Assembly: GCA_019137255.1 (NCBI GenBank)
Contig: WPDH01000141.1
Span: forward strand, 62,001 to 126,000
Source of the DNA: Corinectria fuckeliana
Lineage: Eukaryota > Ascomycota > Sordariomycetes > Hypocreales > Nectriaceae
Direction of reading: 5' to 3'
Length of the DNA: 64,000 nucleotides
The translations under genes and the position numbers were made by a program. Of the stretch, positions 1 through 9,238 are shown one piece after another (position 1 is the first letter of the stretch; each line of letters opens with the position of its first letter). The notes under the pieces are model-generated. The model searched no databases. It was not told the DNA's origin and saw only the letters and a list, made by a program, of their open reading frames with translations.

Positions 1-103
1 TGACAAGGCCATGGTTAGCCGCTATCACCACTTCGACCAGAGCACGAGCGGCTTCCCGTTTAAGAACTCCGAGTCGTACCGCTCCAAGAAGAAGGCCCTG
101 TAG
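1..103 (+). CDS. 3' end of an unidentified gene (partial)
   Basis: Only the last 33 or so codons lie in the window, in the frame whose codons begin at base 2, ending in TAG at 101-103. The visible tail is polar and basic, ending in the residues RSKKKAL. It converges on the zinc-finger gene whose stop lies at 364, leaving a 260-base shared 3' region that holds AATAAA-like A-rich sequence just after the stop. I do not recognise the family from this fragment. The call rests on the open frame to the left edge and on the convergent arrangement. Confidence 0.5.
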   Translation, partial: DKAMVSRYHHFDQSTSGFPFKNSESYRSKKKAL

Positions 104-363
104 CTCTAATGTGTAATGCCGTTAGGCTGGTGTAGAAAAATAAAATCTTGTTCTTTTGCATTATGCTGCTAGCCGTGGAGAAACAAATCCACGTCCTCCT
201 CGAATGTCCCTCGAAATACAAATAACCAACCCCGTCAACTCCTCTCGTGCATAGTTGTTATTACAACGCCCCCCGGAACGCCGGTGCCTAGACGTTTCCT
301 ACCGGATCGACGAACTTTGACCCGCACCTTTCGCGTGCTGTTTCCGTTGGCAGAATCGGTGTT

Positions 364-1494
364 CTAGTCCTCCTCAACCTTGGTGCCATTGGGCTCGTCG
401 ACATCCATTCCCTCCACGCTCTCCACCGCTCCGGGAACCTGCACATCGGCAGCGCCAGAGAGAATGGCCTGCCGTCGGTCGTGCCAGTCCACCTCGCTCT
501 TGATCACCTGCGACAGAAGCACCTCCTTCTCCAGCCACTCCTTGTAGTAGAGTTCTTCCCACTGCTTGCACTCCTTTCTCAGCGAATCTCCGACATCCTC
601 GGCCCACTTCGCCTCCCAGTAGCACTTGCGGTACAGTTTGTCAACGGGGTGTGCCAGCTCGTCGGGGCCGAAAAGCTCATCTGGCAAGGCCGTGAAGTAC
701 TCCGAGTTGTGTTCATCTCCGTTGGCGGCGTCGTCTAGGCCATCGTCCTGTCCGCCGTGGGATTGCGGCGTCTTGATGATGATCTTGAGCTTGCCTCCCT
801 TGCCGAGGGGGCCGGACTGCATCGACTTGGGGACGGGGTCGGACGGCCGCAGCGCCTCCGTCTCGTGCACTGTGCGCATGTGCTTCGCCAACGCGTCGGA
901 TCTAGTAAACGAACGATCGCACTCTGTACTCCAATTAGTCCCTGACGAAGCAGCAAAGACGGATGAGCATCATGTCATACCGGGCAGGTAGCAGTAGAAA
1001 GGCTTTTCCCGCGTGTGGCTGCGCATGTGCGCCTTCAGGGCATATCCGCTCGCATGGGGAAGACCCTTTCTATTGCAGCTCCTCCATTCGCACGTGTACT
1101 TCTTCTGCCGGTTCTCGATGTGCGAGTTGTGAATGTGCTCGACGAGCTTGTCCATGTTGCCCTGGTCACCGGCGGGACACCCATCCCAGTCGCAAACAGT
1201 GACCTGGTCCTGAAAATCCTCCTCGTCGAGCCGCGCGTTGATGGGCGAGCTGGGGATGTCGCCCGAGGTATCGGACGAGACGTCCGACATGCCCTCGAGC
1301 ACATCGGGCTCCGGGACAGTGTCGGGTTCAGCGTCAGGGACAACCGCCGAGGACGTCGTCGAACCAGCATCGACCCGCTGGCGCTTCGACGGTCGCAAGG
1401 CCGCCTCCTCGTCGTCATGTCCATCCTCCTCATATTGCTCCGATTCGTCCATCGAGGAGAGGGGGGACTCGGGGGGTGAGTAGCCGCGGGCCAT
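364..1494 (-). CDS. C2H2 zinc-finger protein, INO80 subunit Iec1-like
   Basis: Two exons, 1494-981 and 923-364, separated by a 57-base intron (GTATGA...TACAG, with ACTAAT as branch site). They encode 357 residues. The splice completes the third finger: exon 1 ends after FYCYLP and exon 2 supplies ECDRSFTRSDALAKH. Three fingers are visible, at about residues 101-125, 134-160 and 168-193; the first two have the CX4C spacing of Gli/YY1-type fingers. A basic patch (PSKRQR, residues 35-40) could be a nuclear signal, and the flanks are acidic. The C-terminal half has a conserved-looking helical segment (WEELYYKEWLEKE). By family knowledge this resembles fungal Iec1/YY1-like INO80 subunits, but a plain DNA-binding factor is also possible. 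The start MARGYSPPESP is the first ATG giving a compact protein. Confidence 0.85.
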
Positions 1495-2413
1495 TATCGC
1501 GTGAAGTCGAGAATCGCGTCTCGGGGGAAGTCGATGGCGGCTTTGAGGCGAGGTGTTTGACGTGGCTGAGGCAGTGACAGCTAGCCAGGTCCCGAGCGAG
1601 GTATCGCCCCAGGGTTGGATTGGGCGTATTTGGCGCCACGAAGAGTTCGTAAGATGGTGTTGGGCAAAAATGTTCAAAGGTGGCAGGATGACGAGGCCGC
1701 AGTTTGGAGTGGGCGATTCCAGCTGCCGACCTAAGGAGCTCGGGCGGCACAGTGTGGGTTCGCAGAGGTTGTTTTCGCAGGTGGCCCCTACATTTTAGCA
1801 TTGAGTTGTGCTATTCGGGCTGTGCTATACATCTATTGGGGCTGTAAACTCACACTTCTTAGCGTGTCGTTCACTTTATCGCATTCCCGATTCCCTGTGC
1901 TCTATTCAATGAATGCCCTGACTCCCTGACGCCTAAACTCCATAACGCTCTAACATCCTGATGCCCTAATGCTCTATCTGCTCTATCATTAGTAATAGCG
2001 AGACTATCACAGGAGAGAAGATACAGTGAAGGCCCAGATAAGCACGTAGCATATGATATACAACCCGACTAAAGATACCATACAGCCCGAGTAGCACGAC
2101 TCTTAGTATTTTGTGCAATAATCATACAGTGCGTTATGGTACATGGGACAGTGTGCGATGCCGCTCTCGTCGCAACTGTCGCGACGCGGCCAACTAATCT
2201 ACACCCCAAGAGCCGTGTTGTTTTTACTATTCCCTTAAGCCGCGCGCATCGGCTCAATCGCATGCCTAATGCTTTTATCTATCCCTCAAATCGACAACCA
2301 GACAACTCCAACCTCCGACCATGAAATACGTCGACATTTGCGACAAGATTTTCTCAGCCAAGCAGGGTTTCCCACTGCTGGGGACCACTAAGACCACTAA
2401 GAAAAACTCCAGC
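1495..2413. other. intergenic, no gene seen
   Basis: This is the 5' flank of the zinc-finger gene and the 3' flank of the DAHP synthase gene. The stretch around 1900-1990 is a loose run of pyrimidine-rich words (variants of CTCTAATGCCCTGA) without strict periodicity. I see no open frame with coding character. The short open frame at 2321-2590 (+) is only the antisense of the DAHP synthase 3' exon. Confidence 0.5.
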
Positions 2414-3744
2414 TTAGGCCAAGCTCACGCCCAAGACGTTGCGTCGCTCCTTGACGGCCTGCGCAAGGGTGTCCAGGACCGAGAGGGTATCGTCCCAGTG
2501 AATGCACGCGTCGGTAATGCTCACGCCGTACTTGAGGCCGTCCTTGCCCTCTGCGGGAACCTTTTGGTTACCTGGATCATGTTAGTCTAGCACGGTGACG
2601 ATGCGTACGCCATCAAGCTTACCCTCGTTGATGTTGCTCTCGATCATGACTCCCATGATGGCCGTCTCACCCTTGGCGATCTGGCCGGCAAGGTCAGCGG
2701 CCACCTTGGGCTGGTTCTTGTGGTCCTTGAGGGAGTTGCCGTGGCTGCAGTCCACCATCAAGCGGTGTCGCACGCCCTTCTTGTCGAGCGCGGCCTTGGC
2801 CTCGGCAATGCTGGCGGCGTCGTAGTTGGTGCCCTTGGTGCCGCCTCGCAGGATGACGAAGCAGTCGTCGTTGCCATCGGTGCCCACGATGGCGACGACG
2901 CCGGGCTTGGTGACGGACAGGAAGTGGTGAGGGTGCTGAGCGGCGCCGATGGCGTCAATGGCCACGCCCAGGGACCCGTCGGTGCCGTTCTTGAAGCCGA
3001 CGGGGAAGCTGAGGCCGCTGGCGAGCTCGCGATGCAGCTGGCTCTCGGTGGTGCGGGCGCCAATGGCACCGACGGAGAGCAGATCGGCCAAGAACTGCGG
3101 CGAGATGGTGTCGAGCATCTCGCTGGCGATGGGCATGCCCTTGGAGGTCAGGTCCACGAAGACCTGGCGGGACAGGCGCAGGCCCTTGTTGATCTTGAAG
3201 CTGCCGTCGATGTCGGGGTCGTTGATCAGACCCTTCCAGCCGACGGTGGTACGGGGCTTCTCGAGGTACGAGCGCATGACGATGAGAAGCTCGTCCTTGT
3301 GCTTCTCCTTCTCCCTCACCAGGAGGTCGCAGTAGGCGAGGGCGGCCTCGGGGTCGTGGATGGAGCAGGGACCGATGATGACGAGCAGGCGGTGCTTCTC
3401 GTCGGTGCCATTGACCACGGCGGCGGCCTCGGCACGACCCTGGAGGACGGTCTGCTTGGACTCCGGGGTCTGGGGGATCTCGTGTTGGAGCAGATCGGGA
3501 GGAGTGAGAGGGTTGTAGCCGCGGACTAGAGCCGGTGAGCATCACGACAGAGACAACCCCAGGCGCAGCGCAGCGCAGCAATGATGGAGCGGGGAGAGGG
3601 CTACGTACTTCTCCAATCCTCCGAGTCGGCCTGGTTGCCAACGTTTTTGTTCTCATACATGAACTGCTTTGTATGTGAGTCACCCCACCAGTGGTAAAGA
3701 GAGGGAGGGAGCTGTGTGCGTGGAGGGGAACATACAGAAGACAT
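2414..3744 (-). CDS. ARO3: 3-deoxy-D-arabino-heptulosonate-7-phosphate (DAHP) synthase, Phe-type
   Basis: Class I DAHP synthase condenses phosphoenolpyruvate and erythrose 4-phosphate, the first step of the shikimate pathway. Four exons: 3744-3736, 3663-3609, 3525-2623 and 2571-2414, giving 374 residues, the usual fungal length. The first coding exon is only ATGTCTTCT; its acceptor could be 3664 (GCAG) or 3667 (AAAG), which differ by one Gln. Family landmarks are IIGPCSIHDP, MRSYLEKPRTT, GWKGLINDPD, GARTTESQ, ILRGG.KGTNYD and DCSHGNS. The last exon restores the expected NEGNQKVP and SITDACIHWD segment. Residue 225 is Ser in FLSVTK. In yeast this site is Ser in Phe-inhibited Aro3 and Gly in Tyr-inhibited Aro4, so I infer feedback control by phenylalanine. 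Confidence 0.95.
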
Positions 3745-4590
3745 GATGACGGCTCAGGTCTGGTAGCCAAGGGGTTGTTGACTGGTTGTAAGGCAGGCTT
3801 CACGTGAATAAATAATTGTTAAATCGGCACGACAATAGCAATCCAATCCTACGACCTGAGGAGAGAAGGTGACCAAGACAAGATGCTCAAGAGAACGTTT
3901 GTTAGCACGAGAAGAGTCAGAGAGAGAAAAAAAGTACGATGAACGCCCGGCTTTTGAACTGCCCCGCACTGATTGGAGGGTCTGGCAAACACCCCGCCAT
4001 GAGGCCCTGTAGTGGATAAAACTACAGCGAGCGATATACCTATACCACAGCAGTTACGCTCTGGCGCACAGTGGCACATCTAAAAGTGTGGTGTATAGTA
4101 CGACGGATGGGTTGTACTTTGGCTTACAGACCGCCACATGAGGTAGGTAGGACGAGAGGAAACTCGGATGGAATAAACATCCAATGCTATTTTCTGCATT
4201 CAACCCATGTTTGTGGCTCAGGATTCAATACAAAGTCCTGGTCAAATGTCAATCTCGTTTGTCCGGCAAAGGGCGTAGGACAAGACATGACCTGACATGG
4301 CATGCATCTTGACATGCATATTGACATGATATGGACATGATCTAGGCATGTCCGCATTGACGCCCTTCCTAGTATCTAGGTAGGTAGGTACTCCAAGTAG
4401 TGCCATTTCCTTGGAGCCACATCCTTGAGCACTTGTCCTCATTAGCCCCTCGCCATCAATTCAAGTACAACACTGGACAGCGGCTTTTCCCCCCAACACA
4501 GGCTCGCTAGTTTTGGAACATTCCGTCGTCAATCGTAGACCACCTACTTGCTATGTAAAGGCCTGTCTGTCTCATGCGGATAGTCTGTGC
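3745..4590. other. intergenic, no gene seen
   Basis: Divergent 5' flank of the DAHP synthase gene joined to the 3' flank of the cyclophilin gene. Around 4286-4350 there are repeated GACATG words (five or more copies, partly palindromic with CATGTC), followed by a TAGGTAGGTAGGTAC run at 4376-4391. No open frame with coding character. Confidence 0.45.
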
Positions 4591-6583
4591 TTAGACAATG
4601 TCGATGTTCAGAATCTTGATGTCCTCTTCCGGCTTCTCCTTGTGCGTCCTCGCAGCCTCAATCTTATGAATCACATCGAAGCCTTGCGTCGCACGCCCAA
4701 AGATGGTGTGCTTCCCATCTAACCACGGCTGCAGTTAATGTTAGTGACTGAAGCTCCCCAACATTTCCAGAAACAAAAACTTACCGTCTTCTCCGTCGTG
4801 ATAAAAAACTGGCTCGCATTCGTGTTAGGTCCAGCGTTGGCCATGCTCATCGTGAACGGCTTGTCGTGCTTCAAACTGCTAAATTCGTCCTCAAACTCCC
4901 TTCCCCAGATACTCTCGCCGCCAGTTCCATCTCCCAATGGGTCTCCTCCCTGGATCATAAACTTCCGAATTACGCGGTGGAAAATCGTATTGTTGTAGTA
5001 GCCATTCTTTGAGTGCGTGACAAAGTTCTCGACTGTCTTGGGCGCCGCATCGGGGAAGAGGCGGATGTGCACGTCGCCGTAGCTGGTGTGGATGACTGCT
5101 CCCGTACCTGTCTCGGCGGCCTTGATCTTGGTATCCTTCTTCTGTCCCAGCATCGTCGGTCGCTCGTTTTGAACGTCTCGCGTCGACTTGGAGACATCTT
5201 CCTCGTTGGAGAACATGTAGAACCGGACCTTGCCGACGCCGGTTGCCACCAGAATCGGGTCACGGGTCTCGGATTCCTGGAGAAGGGGATTGCTGGACGC
5301 ACCCATCTGCACCGTCGTGACCCCCTTCTTCTGAGGCTGGCCTTGGTACATGGAAAGATTGACGGCTCGGAAGTTTTCGTCCCTTCCGTACACCTTGACC
5401 ACCTGGTTGGTGTAGGTGTTTAAGACCTTGATTCCCATCATAGACCCGTACATGATGAAGTTTCCAGACTCGTCGAAGATGACATTGGACTTTGTCTTGA
5501 GGGTCAGCGACTCGACTTCCCTTTCATGAGCTGTCCTCCGCCCAAACTCCACGTTATCCAGCTTTTGCGAGCCTGTTCCTGCTCGATGCATTTCTTCGAC
5601 GGCTTGTAGAGACTCGTCGTATGAGCGATGAAGTTTCGCCGTCGCAAAGTCAAATATGCGAATTTTCCGATCCGGCAAGGAGAAGGTCGCGAGATGCTTT
5701 CCGTTGGGAGATATGGTCAAGCACGACGGCACCGACTTGGCCTTCTTGAAGTCCCACAGGTTCGTTGAGCTCTTGTACTCAAAAACCCCTTCGGGCTTCT
5801 CATAGTTCCCACTCGGTCGCCAATATTCCAGCATGCCGCTCTCGTCCGCAGACACAACACAGTCATAGGCCTCGTTGTACGCCATCAAGTGCACGGGTCT
5901 CCTATGCAGGCCCTTGATCGTGTGGATGGCCTCCTCCTTCTCCCCCCTGCCATCGTAGACGTGTATCAAGGGCGTCGCCTGCTCGGAGACGGCCAGCAGC
6001 GGCAAAGAGGCGCCCTTCGCATGGACCCAGCATACGCAGTTGGGCACGTAGCTGAGAGAGATCATCGCCAACAGGTCAAAAGTGATGACGTCGAACACCT
6101 TGACCGTCTCATCGGCACCGGCAGTCGCAAAACTGCGCCCATCCTTGCTCACGGAGACGGACCTGATCTCGCCGTTGTGCGCCTTGAACTCCTTGACGAA
6201 CTCGATGCCCTGGGCCATCTTCTTCCAGAACTTGACCACGCCGTCGATGGAGGACGTGATGAGAAACTCCGTCAGGGGCGTCCAGGTCGTGAACAGGATC
6301 TGCTCCTTGTGCATCAGGGATTTAGAGTACCGGGCGGACTTGGGCAGGGCCGCGACGTAGAGCTTCTCGTGGGGCAGGACTCGTCGCTTCTTCTTAGACG
6401 CTTCCGAGGGCAGCTGGGGGCCCATGTCATCGTCGGAGGAGCTATCTGGAGGCTGGTTAGGACACATGCGCGCGGGTTGCGCCGAAGGGGACAGGCCGTG
6501 AGCGTACCATCTTCTTCGCGGAACTCCGAGTGGCTGCGCTTCTGCGAGCGGTTGTCGTCTTCGGCAGCAGAGTTGGCAGCCAT
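4591..6583 (-). CDS. cyp15: WD40-repeat peptidyl-prolyl cis-trans isomerase (PPWD1/Cyp15 family)
   Basis: Three exons, 6583-6508, 6445-4785 and 4728-4591, encode 624 residues. An N-terminal polar region (SQKRSHSEF, then KKKRRV) is followed by WD40 repeats over about residues 60-350, with clear blades such as FATAGADETVKVFD and CVVSADESGMLEYW. A complete cyclophilin domain occupies about 470-624. The active-site strip FHRVIRKFMIQGGD carries the catalytic Arg, and SMANAGPNTNASQFFI and WLDGKHTIFG are intact, including the Trp linked to cyclosporin binding. The last intron splits the domain between TEKT and PWLDGKH. The family is nuclear and associated with the spliceosome. An in-frame ATG lies upstream at 6652; I prefer 6583 because it starts the usual acidic N-terminus. 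Confidence 0.95.
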
Positions 6584-7136
6584 GTTGAGAGTTCCAAGGC
6601 GTTGCAGCAGCGAGGGGCTTTTAGAGAGTGTACGAAGTAGGGAAGAGTCCAATTGCGACAGTAATCAAAGAGTGAAGATGGCCCGGTGATACTTTTCGTG
6701 AGGTTGATGCAGCATGCAGGGCTGTCAAATCAGCTTTGGATCCTCCTTAGCAACGCCATCAAGCTTTCAGCCTCGTGTGGCGGCAATTGGAGGTGTGGCT
6801 GGTGCGCTCCCCTGTCCGTCCCACCACGCTTCCTCGACCGGTCCACCACTCAACCACTGTCCACTGTTGAGGTCATGATGGCCAATTATACACGGGCTTT
6901 CAGGCCCTTTTCGGAAGGTTTACGTGCAGCCATCCCCCTGCCTCGCTCTCCAACTTGCCTCCGAGACTCCGGGAAACGCCCCGCTGTCAATTGTACAGTA
7001 TGATTTCTGAGAAATCGTGCGCTCTAATTATCTCCAATTTCAACAACTACACCACCAAATTGCTCTTTTATTGTTGCTGTTGTTGTATTGGGGCTCGTCT
7101 ATACTGTTTGTCTACTACGCTACATCGCCCGTCAAG
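6584..7136. promoter_or_regulatory. divergent promoter region between cyp15 and the AIG1-like gene
   Basis: 553 bases separate two divergent start codons (6583 on minus, 7137 on plus), so both promoters must lie here. The segment near the plus gene has T-rich and CAAC-rich tracts typical of fungal 5' leaders. I see no clear TATA box. Nothing else is evident. Confidence 0.5.
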
Positions 7137-7913
7137 ATGGGTCGTCATCCTCTAGTCCCTGGTCGTCATCCTCTCCAGAGGCTGTCGTCGCCGTCTCGAT
7201 CCTTGTCGCTGCTTCTTCACATCCTCGGAGTAGCATCATTCAGCTACAACTTTCACTTTCTGACAATATGGGACACCCCCTTCTCTGCGGCCTACGGCTG
7301 GCACTTCCAGTTCCTCACCATCATCGGCCTCGCGTCGTCTCTGGTAACTTTCGCCCTCGGCATCGTGGCTGATGTCACCATGCTTCCCGCCCTTTTCAAG
7401 GCCAAGAATGCCGTCGCCGTTGTTGCTACGCCTCTAGAGGCGGTCATCTCAATTCTGTACTGGGGCATCAGGTTAATCGACACCTCGTTGCTCATGCCGG
7501 AGGACTTTCGTTTAGCCCTGCTCCCTGACATGGGATTCCATCTCGCGCCCGCCGTCTTCCTGACGCTCGACCTTGTCCTCTTCAGTCCTCCGTGGACGAT
7601 TTCAGCGTATGGCACAATGGCGCTCAGCACCGTCCTAGCTTTCGCGTATTGGTATTGGGTTGAATTGTGCTTCAGCCATAACGGATGGTGCGTCGGCCGG
7701 CTATTCCCGCCCGAAGTCTTGTCACTTACGTCCTGCAGGTATCCGTATCCTCTGTTTGAGTTGCTTTCCACCACGCAGCGGACTGCTCTTTTTACCTTTT
7801 CCGGAGGGCTCCTCACTATCTCATCTGCGGGGCTGAAATGGGTTTATGCAAAGGTCAATGGATACGAAAAGGCAAAGACGGAGGCTTGGAAGCCTCTCAA
7901 GAAGGTAGAGTAA
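7137..7913 (+). CDS. FAR-17a/AIG1-like integral membrane protein
   Basis: Two exons, 7137-7687 and 7739-7913, give 241 residues. The start CAAGATGG has a good context. The protein is strongly hydrophobic with about six membrane segments. Characteristic stretches are FQFLTIIGL (Thr61), LYWGIRLID, MGFHLAPAVFLTLDLV (His135) and HNGWYPYPLFELL, the last created exactly by the splice. In animal AIG1/ADTRP a conserved Thr and His form the active site of a hydrolase for fatty-acid esters of hydroxy fatty acids; Thr61 and His135 fit those positions. Function in fungi is not established. The 51-base intron is a multiple of three and contains no stop, so an unspliced transcript would still be translatable. 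Confidence 0.88.
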   Translation: MGRHPLVPGRHPLQRLSSPSRSLSLLLHILGVASFSYNFHFLTIWDTPFSAAYGWHFQFLTIIGLASSLVTFALGIVADVTMLPALFKAKNAVAVVATPLEAVISILYWGIRLIDTSLLMPEDFRLALLPDMGFHLAPAVFLTLDLVLFSPPWTISAYGTMALSTVLAFAYWYWVELCFSHNGWCVGRLFPPEVLSLTSCRYPYPLFELLSTTQRTALFTFSGGLLTISSAGLKWVYAKVNGYEKAKTEAWKPLKKVE

Positions 7914-8024
7914 ATGACGTATCGACATTATTATGATACCCTGCGTAGCCACTATTGGCATGGAATATTTTATAGTTCAACTATGTACAAAGAAGTGCAC
8001 ATCTCATTTCCAACCGAATCAAAT

Positions 8025-9095
8025 CTAGCACCCGACCTCGAGGATGGCTACACCAGCAACAGTGTTCTCGTCACCAGCCACAACCTTCTTGCCGTCGGCA
8101 GTGCTCAGGGTGACGTAAACCTGGCCGGAGGGGGCAGCCTGGCCGGCCGAAGCGTAGTTGGCACCGGGGATGGTAGCGACGAGCTGGGCAGTGTTAGCAT
8201 GGAGATGGGGGAAAGGGGGAGAAGCTAATGGCTCTTACATCGTTCTTGGAAACCTCGACGGGGACATAGTAGCTCTGGAGACCGGAGAAGAAGACGGCGT
8301 TGATCTTGGCATCCTTGAAGCCACCCGCCACAGCGTTCTTGTGGGCGTCGGTGAAGACAACCTTGGTACCAGCCTTGTAGCCCTTGCCATCAGGGTCGGT
8401 GGCGGTCAGGGCGGGGAAGGCCTTGAAGGGGAGGTTGGTGTTGGGGGCAAGGCCAGTGATGAACTGGGCAGCCAGGGAGAAGACCTGGTTGAAGTCGAGG
8501 GGGGTGTCGAAGGGGACAGGGAAGGGCTTCTCGCCGAGGGCGGCGCGGATGTATGAGGAGTGGCGGGCCTCGACGGTCAGGATGGAGCCGGCGGCCGTGA
8601 GGTAGTCCTTGTCCACGATGGCGGCGGCGGCACCGAGGTAGGCGGACACACCGACACCCTCGAGGACGCTGGCGAGACCGATGAAGCCGTGGACATCAGA
8701 CACGGGGAAGTCGAACGTGGGCTCTCCAATGGCCTTGTCGGCCAGGGCGCCAGAGAGGAAGGTGACGTGAGTCTATTTTCGGTGTCAGCAACCGACTGCA
8801 AATGTAGAGTAGAAGGTGTTGTGGTTAATTCGGATGTTCTTACCTTCTCATCCTCGTAGATCCTCAACAGGTTGGGGTAGAACTCCTGGTCGAAGCCTGC
8901 AGCGCAGAAATCGGACTCGGTGTAGTTCTTGATGCCTTCCGAGTAGAACTTGCGCTCGAGGAACTCGAGAGTGAGAGCGTAGTTGAGAATGGTGGTATCA
9001 CCGCCAGCGGGGGCAGCAAATGCTCTCTTCTCGAGGGGAGCGCCGAAGGCAGTGACAGCCAGGCCGCCAGCCGCGAGACACAATGAGCGAAGCAT
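8025..9095 (-). CDS. Rds1-like secreted ferritin-like protein
   Basis: Three exons, 9095-8844, 8772-8239 and 8183-8025, encode 314 residues. An N-terminal signal peptide (MLRSLCLAAGGLAVTAFGA) precedes a Lys-Arg site (PLEKRA). The ferritin-like helices follow: YALTLEFLERKFY, then YEDEKTHVTFLSGAL spanning the first splice, FIGLASVLEGVGVSAYLGAAA and LTVEARHSSYIRAALG. The Glu and Glu-X-X-His spacing is that of DUF/ferritin-like_2 proteins. Its relative in fission yeast, rds1, is stress and nutrient regulated; whether iron is bound is unknown. A TATA box (TATATAAGG on the minus strand, 9230-9237) lies about 135 bases upstream, suggesting strong or inducible expression. Confidence 0.9.
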
Positions 9096-9229
9096 TATTG
9101 CTGAGCGATGTGTGTTGAGAGGGTAAAGATGAGTGAGTATGTATGTATGGAGACTGATGGAGTAGGTAGATGAGGAGTGCTTGATGGCTTGGGAATGAAG
9201 GATTGGAGTTCCAAGAGGAGCCAGTCTCC

Positions 9230-9238
9230 TTATATACC
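9230..9238 (-). promoter_or_regulatory. TATA box of the Rds1-like gene
   Basis: TATATAAGG on the minus strand, about 135 bases before the ATG at 9095. The spacing is normal for a fungal TATA promoter with a short 5' leader. Confidence 0.5.

Noticed and set aside
2720..3529. Long plus-strand frame (269 codons) across the DAHP synthase locus
   Set aside because: It is the antisense shadow of a well supported enzyme gene; its composition (Gly/Val/Asp-rich) reflects the GC-rich third positions of the real frame.
5889..6689. Plus-strand frame of 266 codons opposite the cyclophilin gene
   Set aside because: Antisense of WD40 coding sequence, no domain, no splice support.
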